IMG/VR virus record: IMGVR_UViG_3300032285_003468
Span: 1-64,000 of that record
DNA from: a virus
DNA length: 64,000 nucleotides
Direction: 5' to 3' (one strand)
Shown piece by piece: positions 9,276 to 16,100 of the stretch. Each line of letters begins with the position of its first letter. The first letter of the stretch is position 1. The notes beneath the pieces are model-generated. The model saw only the letters and a list, made by a program, of their open reading frames with translations, made no database searches and was not told where the DNA came from. The position numbers and the translations under genes were made by a program.

Positions 9276-9490
9276 GCGCATACACCGAGACCAACTTCAA
9301 CGCCTGCCTGGATCACATCATCGAGATCAAGAACCAGCGTGACGAAGCGATCCGGATTGCCACCCTATTAGAAATGTTGGCCGAAGAGGATCTGCCGGAG
9401 TACCATCCGGAGTTCGGACTACTGGGGAAACGACTCTCGGACCTGAAGCTCAAGGTAATTGCGTACCAGAACAAGCTACAGAAAAAATGA
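9272..9490 (+). CDS. Small helical protein
   Basis: 72 residues starting at ATG 9272, which overlaps the previous stop (ATGA); a longer upstream reading would run through the previous gene in another frame. All-helical and charged: 'DHIIEIKNQRDEAIRIATLLEMLAEEDLPEY' and 'GKRLSDLKLKVIAYQNKLQKK', typical of small phage coiled-coil accessory proteins. No function recognised. Confidence 0.6.
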   Translation: MSAYTETNFNACLDHIIEIKNQRDEAIRIATLLEMLAEEDLPEYHPEFGLLGKRLSDLKLKVIAYQNKLQKK

Positions 9491-9699
9491 ATTTCGGAAG
9501 ACAGACGGGTGTCCCGATTGGGGCTGCCACGAGTGCAAAATACAACGAGAACAAAAAAACCAATAGGTTATTTGAGGTCTTGGGAGTTTTGGGGAAACGC
9601 TCGGAACAACTTGAAGCAACCCGTCTGTCTTTCGTTCTCTTCTGGCACCGGTGGGCATCAACTTGCAGCTTGTGTAATGAAATGATTACCCGGCGTTAA
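9487..9699 (+). CDS. Doubtful last small gene of the replication operon
   Basis: 70 residues, ATGA-coupled to the previous gene, with its stop inside an intrinsic terminator. Composition is unremarkable. An alternative frame over 9489-9566 reads a Cys-rich phrase (CPDWGCHEC) that looks more protein-like, so either this frame is spurious or the region has suffered a frameshift. Position supports a gene; content does not. Confidence 0.3.
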   Translation: MNFGRQTGVPIGAATSAKYNENKKTNRLFEVLGVLGKRSEQLEATRLSFVLFWHRWASTCSLCNEMITRR

Positions 9700-9719
9700 T
9701 AAAACGACGCCGTATTTTT
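9691..9719 (+). terminator. Intrinsic terminator of the replication operon
   Basis: Stem CGGCGT (9691-9696) with ACGCCG (9707-9712), 10-base loop, then TATTTTT. It follows the last candidate gene of the left plus-strand operon and separates it from the non-coding control region. Confidence 0.75.
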
Positions 9720-9906
9720 AACAGGGTCAGATAAGCACAGCATGCTAGGGTTACTATTCATAAGTGGTGGAAGTGCTTTACCATCAAAGTCTAGTAGGGT
9801 GTCCGGTTTATTCAGACTTGTCAGAAACTCTGTATAGTTTTTCCGTCAGATGTTCCCGATCGCGCACATTCGTTATGAGTTAACGATCATAAACAGGGAT
9901 TATACC

Positions 9907-9984
9907 CGCTCGGTAATAAAACCCCAGAAAAGGCGAGTTAAGGCACCCGATCGGGGTTAAAACACCCGAAAAGGCGAGTTAAGG
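9907..9984. repeat. Tandem ~41-bp direct repeat
   Basis: An exact 17-mer GAAAAGGCGAGTTAAGG occurs at 9927-9943 and 9968-9984, 41 bp apart. The preceding 20 bp are also similar (CCGcTCGG...AAAAC versus CCGaTCGG...AAAAC). The pair lies just upstream of the TTGACA promoter of the candidate ncRNA. It could be a protein-binding site or part of the origin region. The rest of 9720-10021 shows nothing else I can name. Confidence 0.65.
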
Positions 9985-10021
9985 GGCCAAAAACGTAACG
10001 CAATCCAAGTTAACGGAAACC

Positions 10022-10049
10022 TTGACAGATATTGATAAGTGCATAGGAT
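10022..10049 (+). promoter_or_regulatory. Sigma70-like promoter for candidate ncRNA
   Basis: Perfect -35 TTGACA (10022-10027), 16-bp spacer, -10 TAGGAT (10044-10049, four of six consensus positions). No convincing coding frame follows for 1.3 kb, but a structured segment and an intrinsic terminator do. Predicted start near 10056. Confidence 0.5.
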
Positions 10050-10055
10050 TTGTAA

Positions 10056-10325
10056 CGCCTGACCACTTTGCGGCCAATGGACGCAGGAGCGAGGGCTTTG
10101 GATTCCTCCCGGGGATCTTCGGTGAACCGGTGCGCTGATCGAAAGGTTGGCCGTTAAAATCGGGGGAGGCAGTGAGGGGTCTTGCGTAGGCGGGCAAACC
10201 ACCGTTGTGTTAGGCAAATGCCGAAGAGATAGCGACCTGACCCTCCCCCGACCCTTGTAGTAGTTCACAAGCATATCTCCGTTCACGGTAGCGTAAACGC
10301 TACAACCCTAGTGAACGATTTTTTG
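10056..10325 (+). ncRNA. Candidate structured non-coding RNA (~270 nt)
   Basis: Lies between a TTGACA/TAGGAT promoter and a strong terminator. Long-range stems: CGGCCAA (10071-10077) with TTGGCCG (10147-10153), and a perfect 10-bp G/C-rich stem TCGGGGGAGG (10160-10169) with CCTCCCCCGA (10242-10251) enclosing the hairpin GGCAAATGCC (10213-10222). The last domain is the terminator hairpin. No frame across it looks coding, and it does not carry the signatures I know for tmRNA, RNase P RNA or 6S RNA. Between the replication operon and the iterons, a copy-number or origin-control role is possible. Confidence 0.5.
10281..10324 (+). terminator. Intrinsic terminator of candidate ncRNA
   Basis: Outer stem GTTCAC (10281-10286) with GTGAAC (10311-10316); inner perfect hairpin GTAGCG-TAAA-CGCTAC (10288-10303); followed within two bases by six T (10319-10324). 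Confidence 0.8.
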
Positions 10326-10612
10326 GGTTTTCGTGCATTAGATCATAGCCTAATCGAACCGACGATTGTTTAGATTATAGTCGATAGATGAAGCGTGAGT
10401 TGATTATCTCGCGCAGAAATAATCACCCATGAGGGGAATTCTAATACCCTGGATAAACAACCCGGCCCGATTGATTCGATCCGTTCGATCTCCGGTTTGC
10501 GTTTAAAGAAGAAGTTAAGTAATTGTTATATTGCAACCCTGCATCCCCGTGTCCCTGATCCATTATTTCCGATGTTTGCTAACATTGTGCAGGACTTAAC
10601 TTTCCTGGGTTG

Positions 10613-10627
10613 CAGGGTTGCAGGGTA
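10613..10627 (-). promoter_or_regulatory. 15-bp operator-like motif, copy 1
   Basis: Exact copy (minus strand) of TACCCTGCAACCCTG, which also occurs at 10989 and 12015. A shorter match (TTGCAACCCTGCAT) lies at 10531-10544. The region 10326-10612 is otherwise without visible genes or structure. Confidence 0.6.
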
Positions 10628-10669
10628 CTTAACGTATTTATTCAACTAAAAAGTGGGGGATGTAATTTT

Positions 10670-10966
10670 CATCCACCATGGGTTTTGGCTCATCCACCAA
10701 TTTACAAGACACTGTAGACAAGGACTTTGCGACAGCCCAGGTGGATTGGTGGATGAAGTGGGTCATTTTGGAACCGCTAATAATATGTAATGTGTATAAT
10801 CATAATAATATAACATCTATCTTTTTCTATATCTATTCTATTCTATCAATTTTAAACATTTTAATCCACTCATCCACCAATAGAAAAATAAATATATGAA
10901 AATCAAGGACTTAGCTTTGGTGGATGAAAATTTTTATATCCACCAGTTGATCCACCACATCCACCA
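10670..10966. repeat. Iteron-like cluster with AT-rich block: candidate replication origin
   Basis: Eight copies of (C)ATCCACCA in 300 bp: plus at 10670, 10691, 10871, 10938, 10950 and 10958; minus at 10747 and 10918. Between the third and fourth lies an AT-rich tract (10780-10868) resembling a DNA-unwinding element. Iterons plus an AT-rich block next to replication genes is the usual layout of an initiator-bound origin. Frames that cross the region are short and made of the repeat, so I do not call genes here. Confidence 0.65.
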
Positions 10967-10988
10967 ATCGTCTTTGGCCTGTGTCTGG

Positions 10989-11003
10989 TACCCTGCAACC
11001 CTG
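10989..11003 (+). promoter_or_regulatory. 15-bp operator-like motif, copy 2
   Basis: Exact TACCCTGCAACCCTG, directly after the last iteron. The rest of 10967-11351 holds no gene I can support; it contains a small hairpin (ACCAGG/CCTGGT, 11185-11200) followed by a short T-run, and a CCGGAACA direct repeat near 11243-11258. Confidence 0.6.
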
Positions 11004-11351
11004 TCGCATTTGTGCCCGGCGACCCGGTACCTAGAAAGCCCCGCCGTGGCCCGTATTGCCGCCCAGGACTCCTCGGAACGTCTCAATAAGGTGATGACAG
11101 CGGACCCACCCCATTTTACTCAGACGGCTTTTTAAAATGCCCCGTAAACGTCTTTAAATTGTCTGTATCGAGTTTTTCTCTGTTACCAGGTTGCCCTGGT
11201 GCAGGGTTTTTGTCCGGCCTGGTCAGCCAGCCTGGGGTTTGTATACCGGAACATCCGGAACAAAAATTTTGCTAACCCTTCATTCTACTAGCGCTGCCTC
11301 GTGGGAGCCCCCTACCCACCCAGGGGACGGCGGGGGGTCCTGGCTCTCTGA

Positions 11352-11984
11352 TCAGACACAACCTGGGCCGGTCGCGTCGGGGTCGTCGTCAGAGTCGGAA
11401 CCGGGTTGGGTACCCGGTGCCCCCCTCTGTAGGACCGGGGTTGGTGACGCCTCGGTGACGCATTCCTCCACCATCAGACCCTCGACTATGTCATCTTGCG
11501 AGGCCCGGAGTCGGTCGTTGACTACCTGAAGCTGAACGATGGTGGATGCCTTGCTCTCCTCTGTATCGAGGCCCAGAGCCCGGCGCGTCAGGTCGTCGAG
11601 GATCTTCATATCCTTCCAGTTTCGGGGCGGTGCGATCACCGACTGCGAGAAGATCTTGAAAAACTTGTCCGCCGCCCTCTCCCGGTAGCTTTTGGACAGG
11701 GTCTCAAGGTCCGTTGTAGATGAAGCGCCGGGTCCCGGAACCAACACTCCCTCATTAAGCTGTTCCGAAAGAGAGGAATTCTCTGCAACCCTGTTTTCAT
11801 GCGCCCGGGTGACCTTTTGAATCTTATTCGCGAGTCTCTGGGGAGTGTTCCAATGCTCCCGGGATGATCGCATCCGGATTGTGTGGGGAGAGATGTTGAA
11901 GAGCTTGGCGACTTCCTGTTGGCTGGTGCCTTTTTCGCATGCTTCGCGGATCTCTTTCCAAGGTACGTTTAGAGCTTTTCCCAT
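11352..11984 (-). CDS. HTH protein: repressor or small terminase-like
   Basis: 210 residues. N-terminus (1-50) is a helix-turn-helix: 'WKEIREACEKGTSQQEVAKLFNISPHTIRMRSSREHWNTP', typical of small-terminase or regulator HTH domains. The middle is helical ('LSKSYRERAADKFFKIF', 'KILDDLTRRALGLDTEES') and the C-terminus is a disordered acidic tail. Small terminase is plausible because none is found beside the large subunit. However, it sits alone next to the origin and its promoter spacer contains the 15-bp operator-like motif, which fits an autoregulated repressor or initiator better. I cannot decide from sequence. Confidence 0.7.
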   Translation of the reverse strand: MGKALNVPWKEIREACEKGTSQQEVAKLFNISPHTIRMRSSREHWNTPQRLANKIQKVTRAHENRVAENSSLSEQLNEGVLVPGPGASSTTDLETLSKSYRERAADKFFKIFSQSVIAPPRNWKDMKILDDLTRRALGLDTEESKASTIVQLQVVNDRLRASQDDIVEGLMVEECVTEASPTPVLQRGAPGTQPGSDSDDDPDATGPGCV

Positions 11985-12010
11985 GAGGTGTTATGTGGTG
12001 GAGGCGTTGC

Positions 12011-12039
12011 CTCATACCCTGCAACCCTGCATCTGTCAA
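12011..12039 (-). promoter_or_regulatory. Promoter of the HTH gene with embedded operator
   Basis: Minus strand TTGACA (12039-12034), 17-bp spacer, TATGAG (12016-12011). The spacer contains most of the third exact TACCCTGCAACCCTG copy (plus, 12015-12029), which overlaps the -10. A protein bound there would block RNA polymerase, suggesting autoregulation of the HTH gene 27 bp downstream. Confidence 0.65.
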
Positions 12040-12097
12040 CACTGAAATCCTGCGACCGGGAGGCAGGTTGCAAGGTTACCGGGCATGGAGAGTTACC

Positions 12098-12265
12098 ATG
12101 AACAACTTGATCAACATCCTCTTCTTCTCCTTCATCATCCTGACCATTGCCGCTGGCGCTTGCTTCATCCTCTCCGCTGTCCTTGCAAGCCCTGTCCTGC
12201 TTGTCACTTGCTTTGCTCTCTTTGTTTTGGAGTTGTTCCTCGGCCTGATCATCTCCTGCCTCTAA
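12098..12265 (+). CDS. Small two-segment membrane protein
   Basis: 55 residues, nearly all hydrophobic: segment one about 4-28 (INILFFSFIILTIAAGACFILSAVL), segment two about 32-54. Start chosen at ATG 12098 (GTTACCATG); longer readings run through the upstream promoter region. First gene of the small-gene array. Could act at the membrane (superinfection or ion effects), but function is unknown. Confidence 0.6.
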   Translation: MNNLINILFFSFIILTIAAGACFILSAVLASPVLLVTCFALFVLELFLGLIISCL

Positions 12266-12314
12266 ATCACCCGGCATTAACTACTGACAGAACATCAACC
12301 CCAACCCTGAAACC

Positions 12315-12545
12315 ATGACCAACATCAAGAAAGCCCAAGTTGAAATTGCCCACGCCATCCGCGCCTACATCAAGGAAGCAAAGAGCCGGGGCGTAGTCGG
12401 GGTGACCCTCGATCACCTCTTCCTTTGCGTCCCTGCTGTCCCGGAGGCTTACCGCGCCTTCGCCGGGACCAACGGACGCTACTTCTACAAGCAGGAATTC
12501 TACGTTGTCGCCGGGAAGGTTGCCCGTCACTTCCTGATCGGCTGA
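12315..12545 (+). CDS. Small hypothetical protein
   Basis: 76 residues: 'NIKKAQVEIAHAIRAYIKEAKSRGVVGVTLDHLFLCVPAVPEAYRAFAGTNGRYFYKQEFYVVAGKVARHFLIG'-type alpha/beta content, with a basic first helix. Leader is C/A-rich without a Shine-Dalgarno. Its TGA overlaps the next intergenic element. No family recognised. Confidence 0.6.
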   Translation: MTNIKKAQVEIAHAIRAYIKEAKSRGVVGVTLDHLFLCVPAVPEAYRAFAGTNGRYFYKQEFYVVAGKVARHFLIG

Positions 12546-12573
12546 CCCGGCATGTAACCCTGAACACCTCACC

Positions 12574-12666
12574 ATGACCACCACCATCCAACCTCGCCCA
12601 CCTATCGGAGCCGCTGAATACTCACGCATTCTTCAGGCTAAAATCGCCTCCGCTCGTAAATCCTAA
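12574..12666 (+). CDS. Very small hypothetical protein (30 aa)
   Basis: 30 residues, Pro/Arg-rich at the start (TIQPRPPIGAAEY) then a basic helix (SRILQAKIASARKS). Preceded by 'CACCTCACC ATG', the leader pattern of its neighbours, and followed by another gene leader; this context is the only support. Confidence 0.4.
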   Translation: MTTTIQPRPPIGAAEYSRILQAKIASARKS

Positions 12667-12686
12667 CCCCAACACCCTGAACCACC

Positions 12687-12836
12687 ATGCATAGCATCCA
12701 AGAAATCCGATACGCTAATTTAAACGCGGCCCGAAAGGCCCGGGCCCGGGCGCTGGTAAAGCGCCGCGAGGCGGCCCAGAGGGTGATTGCCGAGAGGCTC
12801 GCCATCTCCCGGGGAATCCCTGTCTGCCACCGATAA
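12687..12836 (+). CDS. Small basic helical protein (49 aa)
   Basis: 49 residues, strongly basic and Ala/Arg-rich: 'NLNAARKARARALVKRREAAQRVIAERLAISRGIPVCHR'. Probably one long helix that could bind nucleic acid. Leader 'CACCCTGAACCACC ATG' matches the array. No intergenic element precedes it. Function unknown. Confidence 0.45.
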   Translation: MHSIQEIRYANLNAARKARARALVKRREAAQRVIAERLAISRGIPVCHR

Positions 12837-12863
12837 GTTAACCTCCAACACCTGAACATCACC

Positions 12864-13139
12864 ATGAAGATTGCCTACTTTAACCGCTTCCACATTGAAC
12901 TTCCCGAGGATGCCGTCCGGGATTGCCACCATCAGGGTGCATGCGATCAAGACGTTGCCCATTGGCACCGCAAGTTGCCCGACCTCTTCGCCGGGGTCGA
13001 CGCGGATGAGATCCGCTCCGAGTTGGCCGAGTATGGCGCATGGGACGCGGAAGAACTCGCGGACCCGGTGGAGAATGAGAAGCGCCTTCTCTGGATCGCG
13101 GCCGGGAACATCCAAGAAGAAGAGCGTCTGGAGGATTGA
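12864..13139 (+). CDS. Small acidic hypothetical protein
   Basis: 91 residues, acidic (many Asp/Glu), with 'HQGACDQDVAHWHRKLPDLFAGVDADEIRSELAEYGAWDAEELADPVENEKRLLWIAAGNIQEEE'. The pattern (short helix, acidic loops, Trp in helices) resembles small phage early proteins, some of which mimic DNA, but no family is recognised. Leader 'CTGAACATCACC ATG'. Confidence 0.6.
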   Translation: MKIAYFNRFHIELPEDAVRDCHHQGACDQDVAHWHRKLPDLFAGVDADEIRSELAEYGAWDAEELADPVENEKRLLWIAAGNIQEEERLED

Positions 13140-13188
13140 GTCCACCCGGCATGTAACCCTGAAGACCTGAACCCCAACACCCTGAACC

Positions 13189-13317
13189 ATGAAGACCATC
13201 AAGAACCTCCTTATCGCCCTGTTCTGGGCACTCCTGATCCCGGTGATCGCTATCTCCCTGACGCGCTGGATCCATCAGCATGACCTCGCCATGGAGAGGG
13301 CCTACTCTGGGAAGTAG
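13189..13317 (+). CDS. Small single-span membrane protein (42 aa)
   Basis: 42 residues: short basic N-terminus (MKTIKN), one hydrophobic segment about 6-24 (NLLIALFWALLIPVIAISL), then a charged tail. Located between two copies of the intergenic element; TAG stop directly followed by CACCCGGCATG. Confidence 0.5.
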   Translation: MKTIKNLLIALFWALLIPVIAISLTRWIHQHDLAMERAYSGK

Positions 13318-13370
13318 CACCCGGCATGTACTGCTGACAGCACCTGAACCTTCAACCCTAACACCTGACC

Positions 13371-13583
13371 ATGAGCCAACATCACCTGAACTCCTACTGC
13401 ATCGTCCGCTTCGTCCACAATGTCGGCCGCGACATTGTCCTCCGGGGCCTGACCTACGAGGAAGCACTCGAACATTGCAACGATCCCGAGACCTCCTCCA
13501 CCACCTGCTCCCGGGAGACCTCAAAGCGTCTCGACCTCGTCGGGTTTGATTGGTTCGACGGGTTCGAGAGGGAGTTGATCTGA
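13371..13583 (+). CDS. Small hypothetical protein
   Basis: 70 residues: 'LNSYCIVRFVHNVGRDIVLRGLTYEEALEHCNDPETSSTTCSRETSKRLDLVGFDWFDGFER'. The 'GLTYEEALEHCNDPETSS' phrase is seen in many small phage proteins of unknown function. Intergenic elements on both sides; the TGA overlaps the downstream one. Confidence 0.6.
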   Translation: MSQHHLNSYCIVRFVHNVGRDIVLRGLTYEEALEHCNDPETSSTTCSRETSKRLDLVGFDWFDGFERELI

Positions 13584-13633
13584 CCCGGCATGTACTGCTG
13601 ACAGCACCAACCCTTCAACACCTGACCCTCACC

Positions 13634-13936
13634 ATGAAAAACCTGTTCCTCATCTCTCGCACCTTTGATGTCGTCACCCCCGAAAGCGCCCAAGAGGGGG
13701 ACATTGCAGATAGCGGTTTCATCTTCAAGGACCGCCCGGCAACCCTCCGGGAGTGCCTCGACGAGGTGAAGACCCTCGGCGGGATCGACTACCATGACGG
13801 GGAGAACTTCTACCCCTGCGACTCCTCGGTCGACTACTGCACCGGGGAAAGCACCCGGGAGTTTGTCCACATTCGCGCCCTGACTCCCTCCGCCGGGAGA
13901 GCATGGAACCGGGCGCTCGCCATCGTGAACCTCTGA
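13634..13936 (+). CDS. Small hypothetical protein
   Basis: 100 residues starting at ATG 13634 (CCCTCACCATG). A longer reading from 13550 would translate the intergenic element and is rejected. Content: 'LFLISRTFDVVTPESAQEGDIADSGFIFKDRPATLRECLDEVKTLGGIDYHDGENFYPCDSSVDYCTGE', with the Asp/Ser/Gly-rich 'EGDIADSGF...' and 'ATLRE' phrases of a widespread phage accessory family of unknown function. Confidence 0.65.
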   Translation: MKNLFLISRTFDVVTPESAQEGDIADSGFIFKDRPATLRECLDEVKTLGGIDYHDGENFYPCDSSVDYCTGESTREFVHIRALTPSAGRAWNRALAIVNL

Positions 13937-13982
13937 CCCGGCATGTACCGCTGAACACTTAACCCTTCAACACCCGACCATC

Positions 13983-14318
13983 ATGTTCACAAGAAAACAA
14001 TACCTCGACCGGGAGTGCAATCACCGGGAGTACTACGCGCAATTTGTCACGCCCGGCGTGAAGCAAAGGGTACTCCAACGCTTCGGGATCGATGCCCTGA
14101 AGGCGAGTGAGGAACCCTCCTTCAACGACCTCCCCCTTGCGGTATGGGACAGCCTCCTCGTCCCGGTCCCTTCGGAGATCGCCTCCAAGCTCCGGGAGTG
14201 TGGCGACTATGCCACCCTTTCGGGATGCGTCTGCATCCTGAAGGAAGCCGCCCGGCAACTGGTGGAAGCCCGATCCACCCGGCATGTAACCCTGAAGACC
14301 TCAACCCTAAAACCCTGA
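13983..14318 (+). CDS. Hypothetical protein extended through the repeat by a lost stop
   Basis: 111 residues. The body (1-95) is a normal array protein: 'RKQYLDRECNHREYYAQFVTPGVKQRVLQRFGIDALKASEEPSFNDLPLAVWDSL', a small helical phage-type protein. Where neighbours stop with TGA/TAA just before TCCACCCGGCATG, this gene has CGA (14271-14273). The frame therefore runs through the intergenic element and adds 16 residues (STRHVTLKTSTLKP), stopping at TGA 14316 six bases before the next ATG. A TGA-to-CGA change is the simplest explanation. Confidence 0.6.
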   Translation: MFTRKQYLDRECNHREYYAQFVTPGVKQRVLQRFGIDALKASEEPSFNDLPLAVWDSLLVPVPSEIASKLRECGDYATLSGCVCILKEAARQLVEARSTRHVTLKTSTLKP

Positions 14319-14323
14319 CCACC

Positions 14324-14512
14324 ATGCAAAAGATGATCGACAACCTAATCAACGGCAACCTCCTCGACGCCCGCAAGGCGGCAAAGCGCTACGGGTTCAT
14401 GAAGATCCGCCAGCACATGCTCGACCTCGGATACCCGGAGTCGGAGGCCAACGCCACGGCATGGTATCTCAAAGGTCTCATGACCTTCCAGAGGTACTGC
14501 GACTCGAAGTAG
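14324..14512 (+). CDS. Small helical hypothetical protein
   Basis: 62 residues from ATG 14324 (CCTGACCACCATG). Helical: 'MIDNLINGNLLDARKAAKRYGFMKIRQHMLDLGYPESEANATAWYLKG'. The 'NLINGNLLDARKAAKRY' start is common in phage and plasmid hypotheticals of unknown function. Followed by an element encoding M-Y-P-stop. Confidence 0.6.
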   Translation: MQKMIDNLINGNLLDARKAAKRYGFMKIRQHMLDLGYPESEANATAWYLKGLMTFQRYCDSK

Positions 14513-14563
14513 CACCCGGCATGTATCCCTGACAGCACTTCAACCTTCAACACCCTGACCACC

Positions 14564-14890
14564 ATGACCAAAGCAGAAGAACTCACCATCCTCGACTCCG
14601 CCATCAACAAACTTGGGGCCGATAGCTACCTCGGACCTTGGCTCAACGAGATCCGCAACGAGGTCGAGGGCCTGATCCGGGCCGACCTCTTCCCTCACCT
14701 GTCTCTCGACGCGGCCCGCAAGAATGCCGCCGAGACCCGCGAGGATGCCCGCCGGGATGCGGAGGCAATCATCAACTCTGCCAAGGTGAAGGCGGAGAGC
14801 ATCGAGGACCACGCCCGGAGATTGTCCGGGGAGATCCGCCAGAGGTGCGCTCACCTCCTCCGCGAGTCCCTCGACTCGCTCAAGGTCTGA
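14564..14890 (+). CDS. Coiled-coil hypothetical protein
   Basis: 108 residues, almost entirely helical. Residues 50-90 form an Ala/Glu/Arg-rich coiled coil (AARKNAAETREDARRDAEAIINSAKVKAESIEDHARRL) like ATPase-stalk or DivIVA-type coils. No catalytic motif. Unknown function. Confidence 0.6.
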   Translation: MTKAEELTILDSAINKLGADSYLGPWLNEIRNEVEGLIRADLFPHLSLDAARKNAAETREDARRDAEAIINSAKVKAESIEDHARRLSGEIRQRCAHLLRESLDSLKV

Positions 14891-14934
14891 ACCACCCGGC
14901 ATGTACTGCTGACCACCTCAACACCCTGACCACC

Positions 14935-15159
14935 ATGCAAGCCACCATCGAAAACATCGACCACCTTACCCGGGACGAGCAGACAGCAGTCAAGATTGTC
15001 GCCAGCACCATCAACACTCCGATCAAGTGCAAGAGCCGGGAGGATGCCCTTAACTGGACCCGACTCCTCGAACCTTGGTTCATCTACGAGGGAGGCAACC
15101 ACCTCGCCGTTCACCGGGCTAGTGGAGACACTCGCAGAATCCTGATCGTCACCCTTTAA
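14935..15159 (+). CDS. Small hypothetical protein
   Basis: 74 residues from ATG 14935. 'IENIDHLTRDEQTAVKIVASTINTPIKCKSREDALNWTRLLEPWFIYEGGNHLAVHRASGDTRRILIVTL': alpha/beta, no recognised family. Preceded by an element encoding M-Y-C-stop, followed by a plain C/A-rich leader without the element. Confidence 0.55.
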   Translation: MQATIENIDHLTRDEQTAVKIVASTINTPIKCKSREDALNWTRLLEPWFIYEGGNHLAVHRASGDTRRILIVTL

Positions 15160-15179
15160 ACTTCAACCCATCAACTATC

Positions 15180-15455
15180 ATGACCACCACCACCCAACAC
15201 CTGATCGCAGTCGTCGTAAAATATCTCGGAGCAACTAGCTTCCGGGGGTCTCGCGTCAAGCTATCTCTTCCCCGGTTCAAAGCCTCCAAGACCATCTCCT
15301 ACGATTATTCCTTCAACTCCTCGGAGGATATAGCGGAAGCCTACCTCAATAAGAACGGCATCGTCCCGGTTGGCGAGGCGGATCTCGGGGATGAACACCT
15401 CTTCCTCCTCTCCTGGGATGACATCAAAAAAGTCGAGTCGGTCCTCCTTTCCTGA
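15180..15455 (+). CDS. Small hypothetical protein
   Basis: 91 residues, beta-rich: 'LIAVVVKYLGATSFRGSRVKLSLPRFKASKTISYDYSFNSSEDIAEAYLNKNGI' with the sense of a small phage protein whose 'YDYSFNSSEDIAEAYL' region forms a strand and helix. No intergenic element before or after; probably cotranscribed with its neighbours. Confidence 0.6.
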   Translation: MTTTTQHLIAVVVKYLGATSFRGSRVKLSLPRFKASKTISYDYSFNSSEDIAEAYLNKNGIVPVGEADLGDEHLFLLSWDDIKKVESVLLS

Positions 15456-15478
15456 ACCTTCAACCCCTGACCATCACC

Positions 15479-15715
15479 ATGAAAGCTATCTTCACCACTT
15501 ATCAGCACTCCACCATCGGCTTCCCCAAGGTCATCTTGAAATGGCATGAGGAGAACGGCAAGGCCCTCGGCGCTTATGTCACCCGGGACGGCATCATCAT
15601 TGGCCCTTGGGCATGGCACAACGACAACCCGGTGCCATTCTACCCGGCGGAGATCGAGCGCTTTGACCATCATGTCCGCGCTCAATATGCGGACGACCCG
15701 AGCGTGCAAGGCTAA
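15479..15715 (+). CDS. Small hypothetical protein
   Basis: 78 residues: 'MKAIFTTYQHSTIGFPKVILKWHEENGKALGAYVTRDGIIIGPWAWHNDNPVPFYPAEIERFDHHVRAQYADDP'. Trp/His-rich beta protein, no family recognised. Leader 'CCTGACCATCACC ATG'; the element that follows encodes M-Y-C-stop. Confidence 0.55.
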   Translation: MKAIFTTYQHSTIGFPKVILKWHEENGKALGAYVTRDGIIIGPWAWHNDNPVPFYPAEIERFDHHVRAQYADDPSVQG

Positions 15716-15761
15716 AGCCACCCGGCATGTATTGTTGAACCTTCAACCCCTGACCACCACC

Positions 15762-16046
15762 ATGATCACCGCACAAGAACGCAAGAATGAAGTCGACATC
15801 CTCGACTACGAACCCTACCTCGACAAGTACGGCAACGTGAAGCAGTACGGCCCGGACGAGATCCCTGATGCCCTGCATCCCTGCACCATCTGGACGTGTC
15901 TCGATGCCGGGTGCGAGTGTGACGCGGAGGAGGCTATTGACTGCGAGTGCGAGCCTGTCCGCATTGTCGCCGGGAAGCATTATGTCAACCGCTTGTATTA
16001 CGTCATCACCCGGAAGCCTTGGGTGACTGGCGACGAGTGGGAGTGA
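15762..16046 (+). CDS. Small Cys-rich acidic protein
   Basis: 94 residues from ATG 15762. Five Cys in a Glu-rich stretch (CTIWTCLDAGCECDAEEAIDCECEP) suggest a metal site. The C-terminus is beta-like (RIVAGKHYVNRLYYVITRKPWVTGDEWE). No family recognised. Confidence 0.55.
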   Translation: MITAQERKNEVDILDYEPYLDKYGNVKQYGPDEIPDALHPCTIWTCLDAGCECDAEEAIDCECEPVRIVAGKHYVNRLYYVITRKPWVTGDEWE

Positions 16047-16100
16047 AATCCACCCGGCATGTATTACTGACAGCAACCTAACCCTAACCAACCCACACCA

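Noticed and set aside
9489-9566. Cys-rich frame (CPDWGCHEC) as a separate gene
   Set aside because: No start codon in frame and only about 25 residues; kept as a remark on the neighbouring doubtful gene.
10678-11135. Two short plus-strand frames in the iteron region
   Set aside because: They consist of the CATCCACCA repeats and AT-rich DNA, with low-complexity proteins and no gene context.
12720-13524. Minus-strand frames opposite the small genes
   Set aside because: They cross several plus-strand genes and intergenic elements; G+C-rich third positions keep them open.
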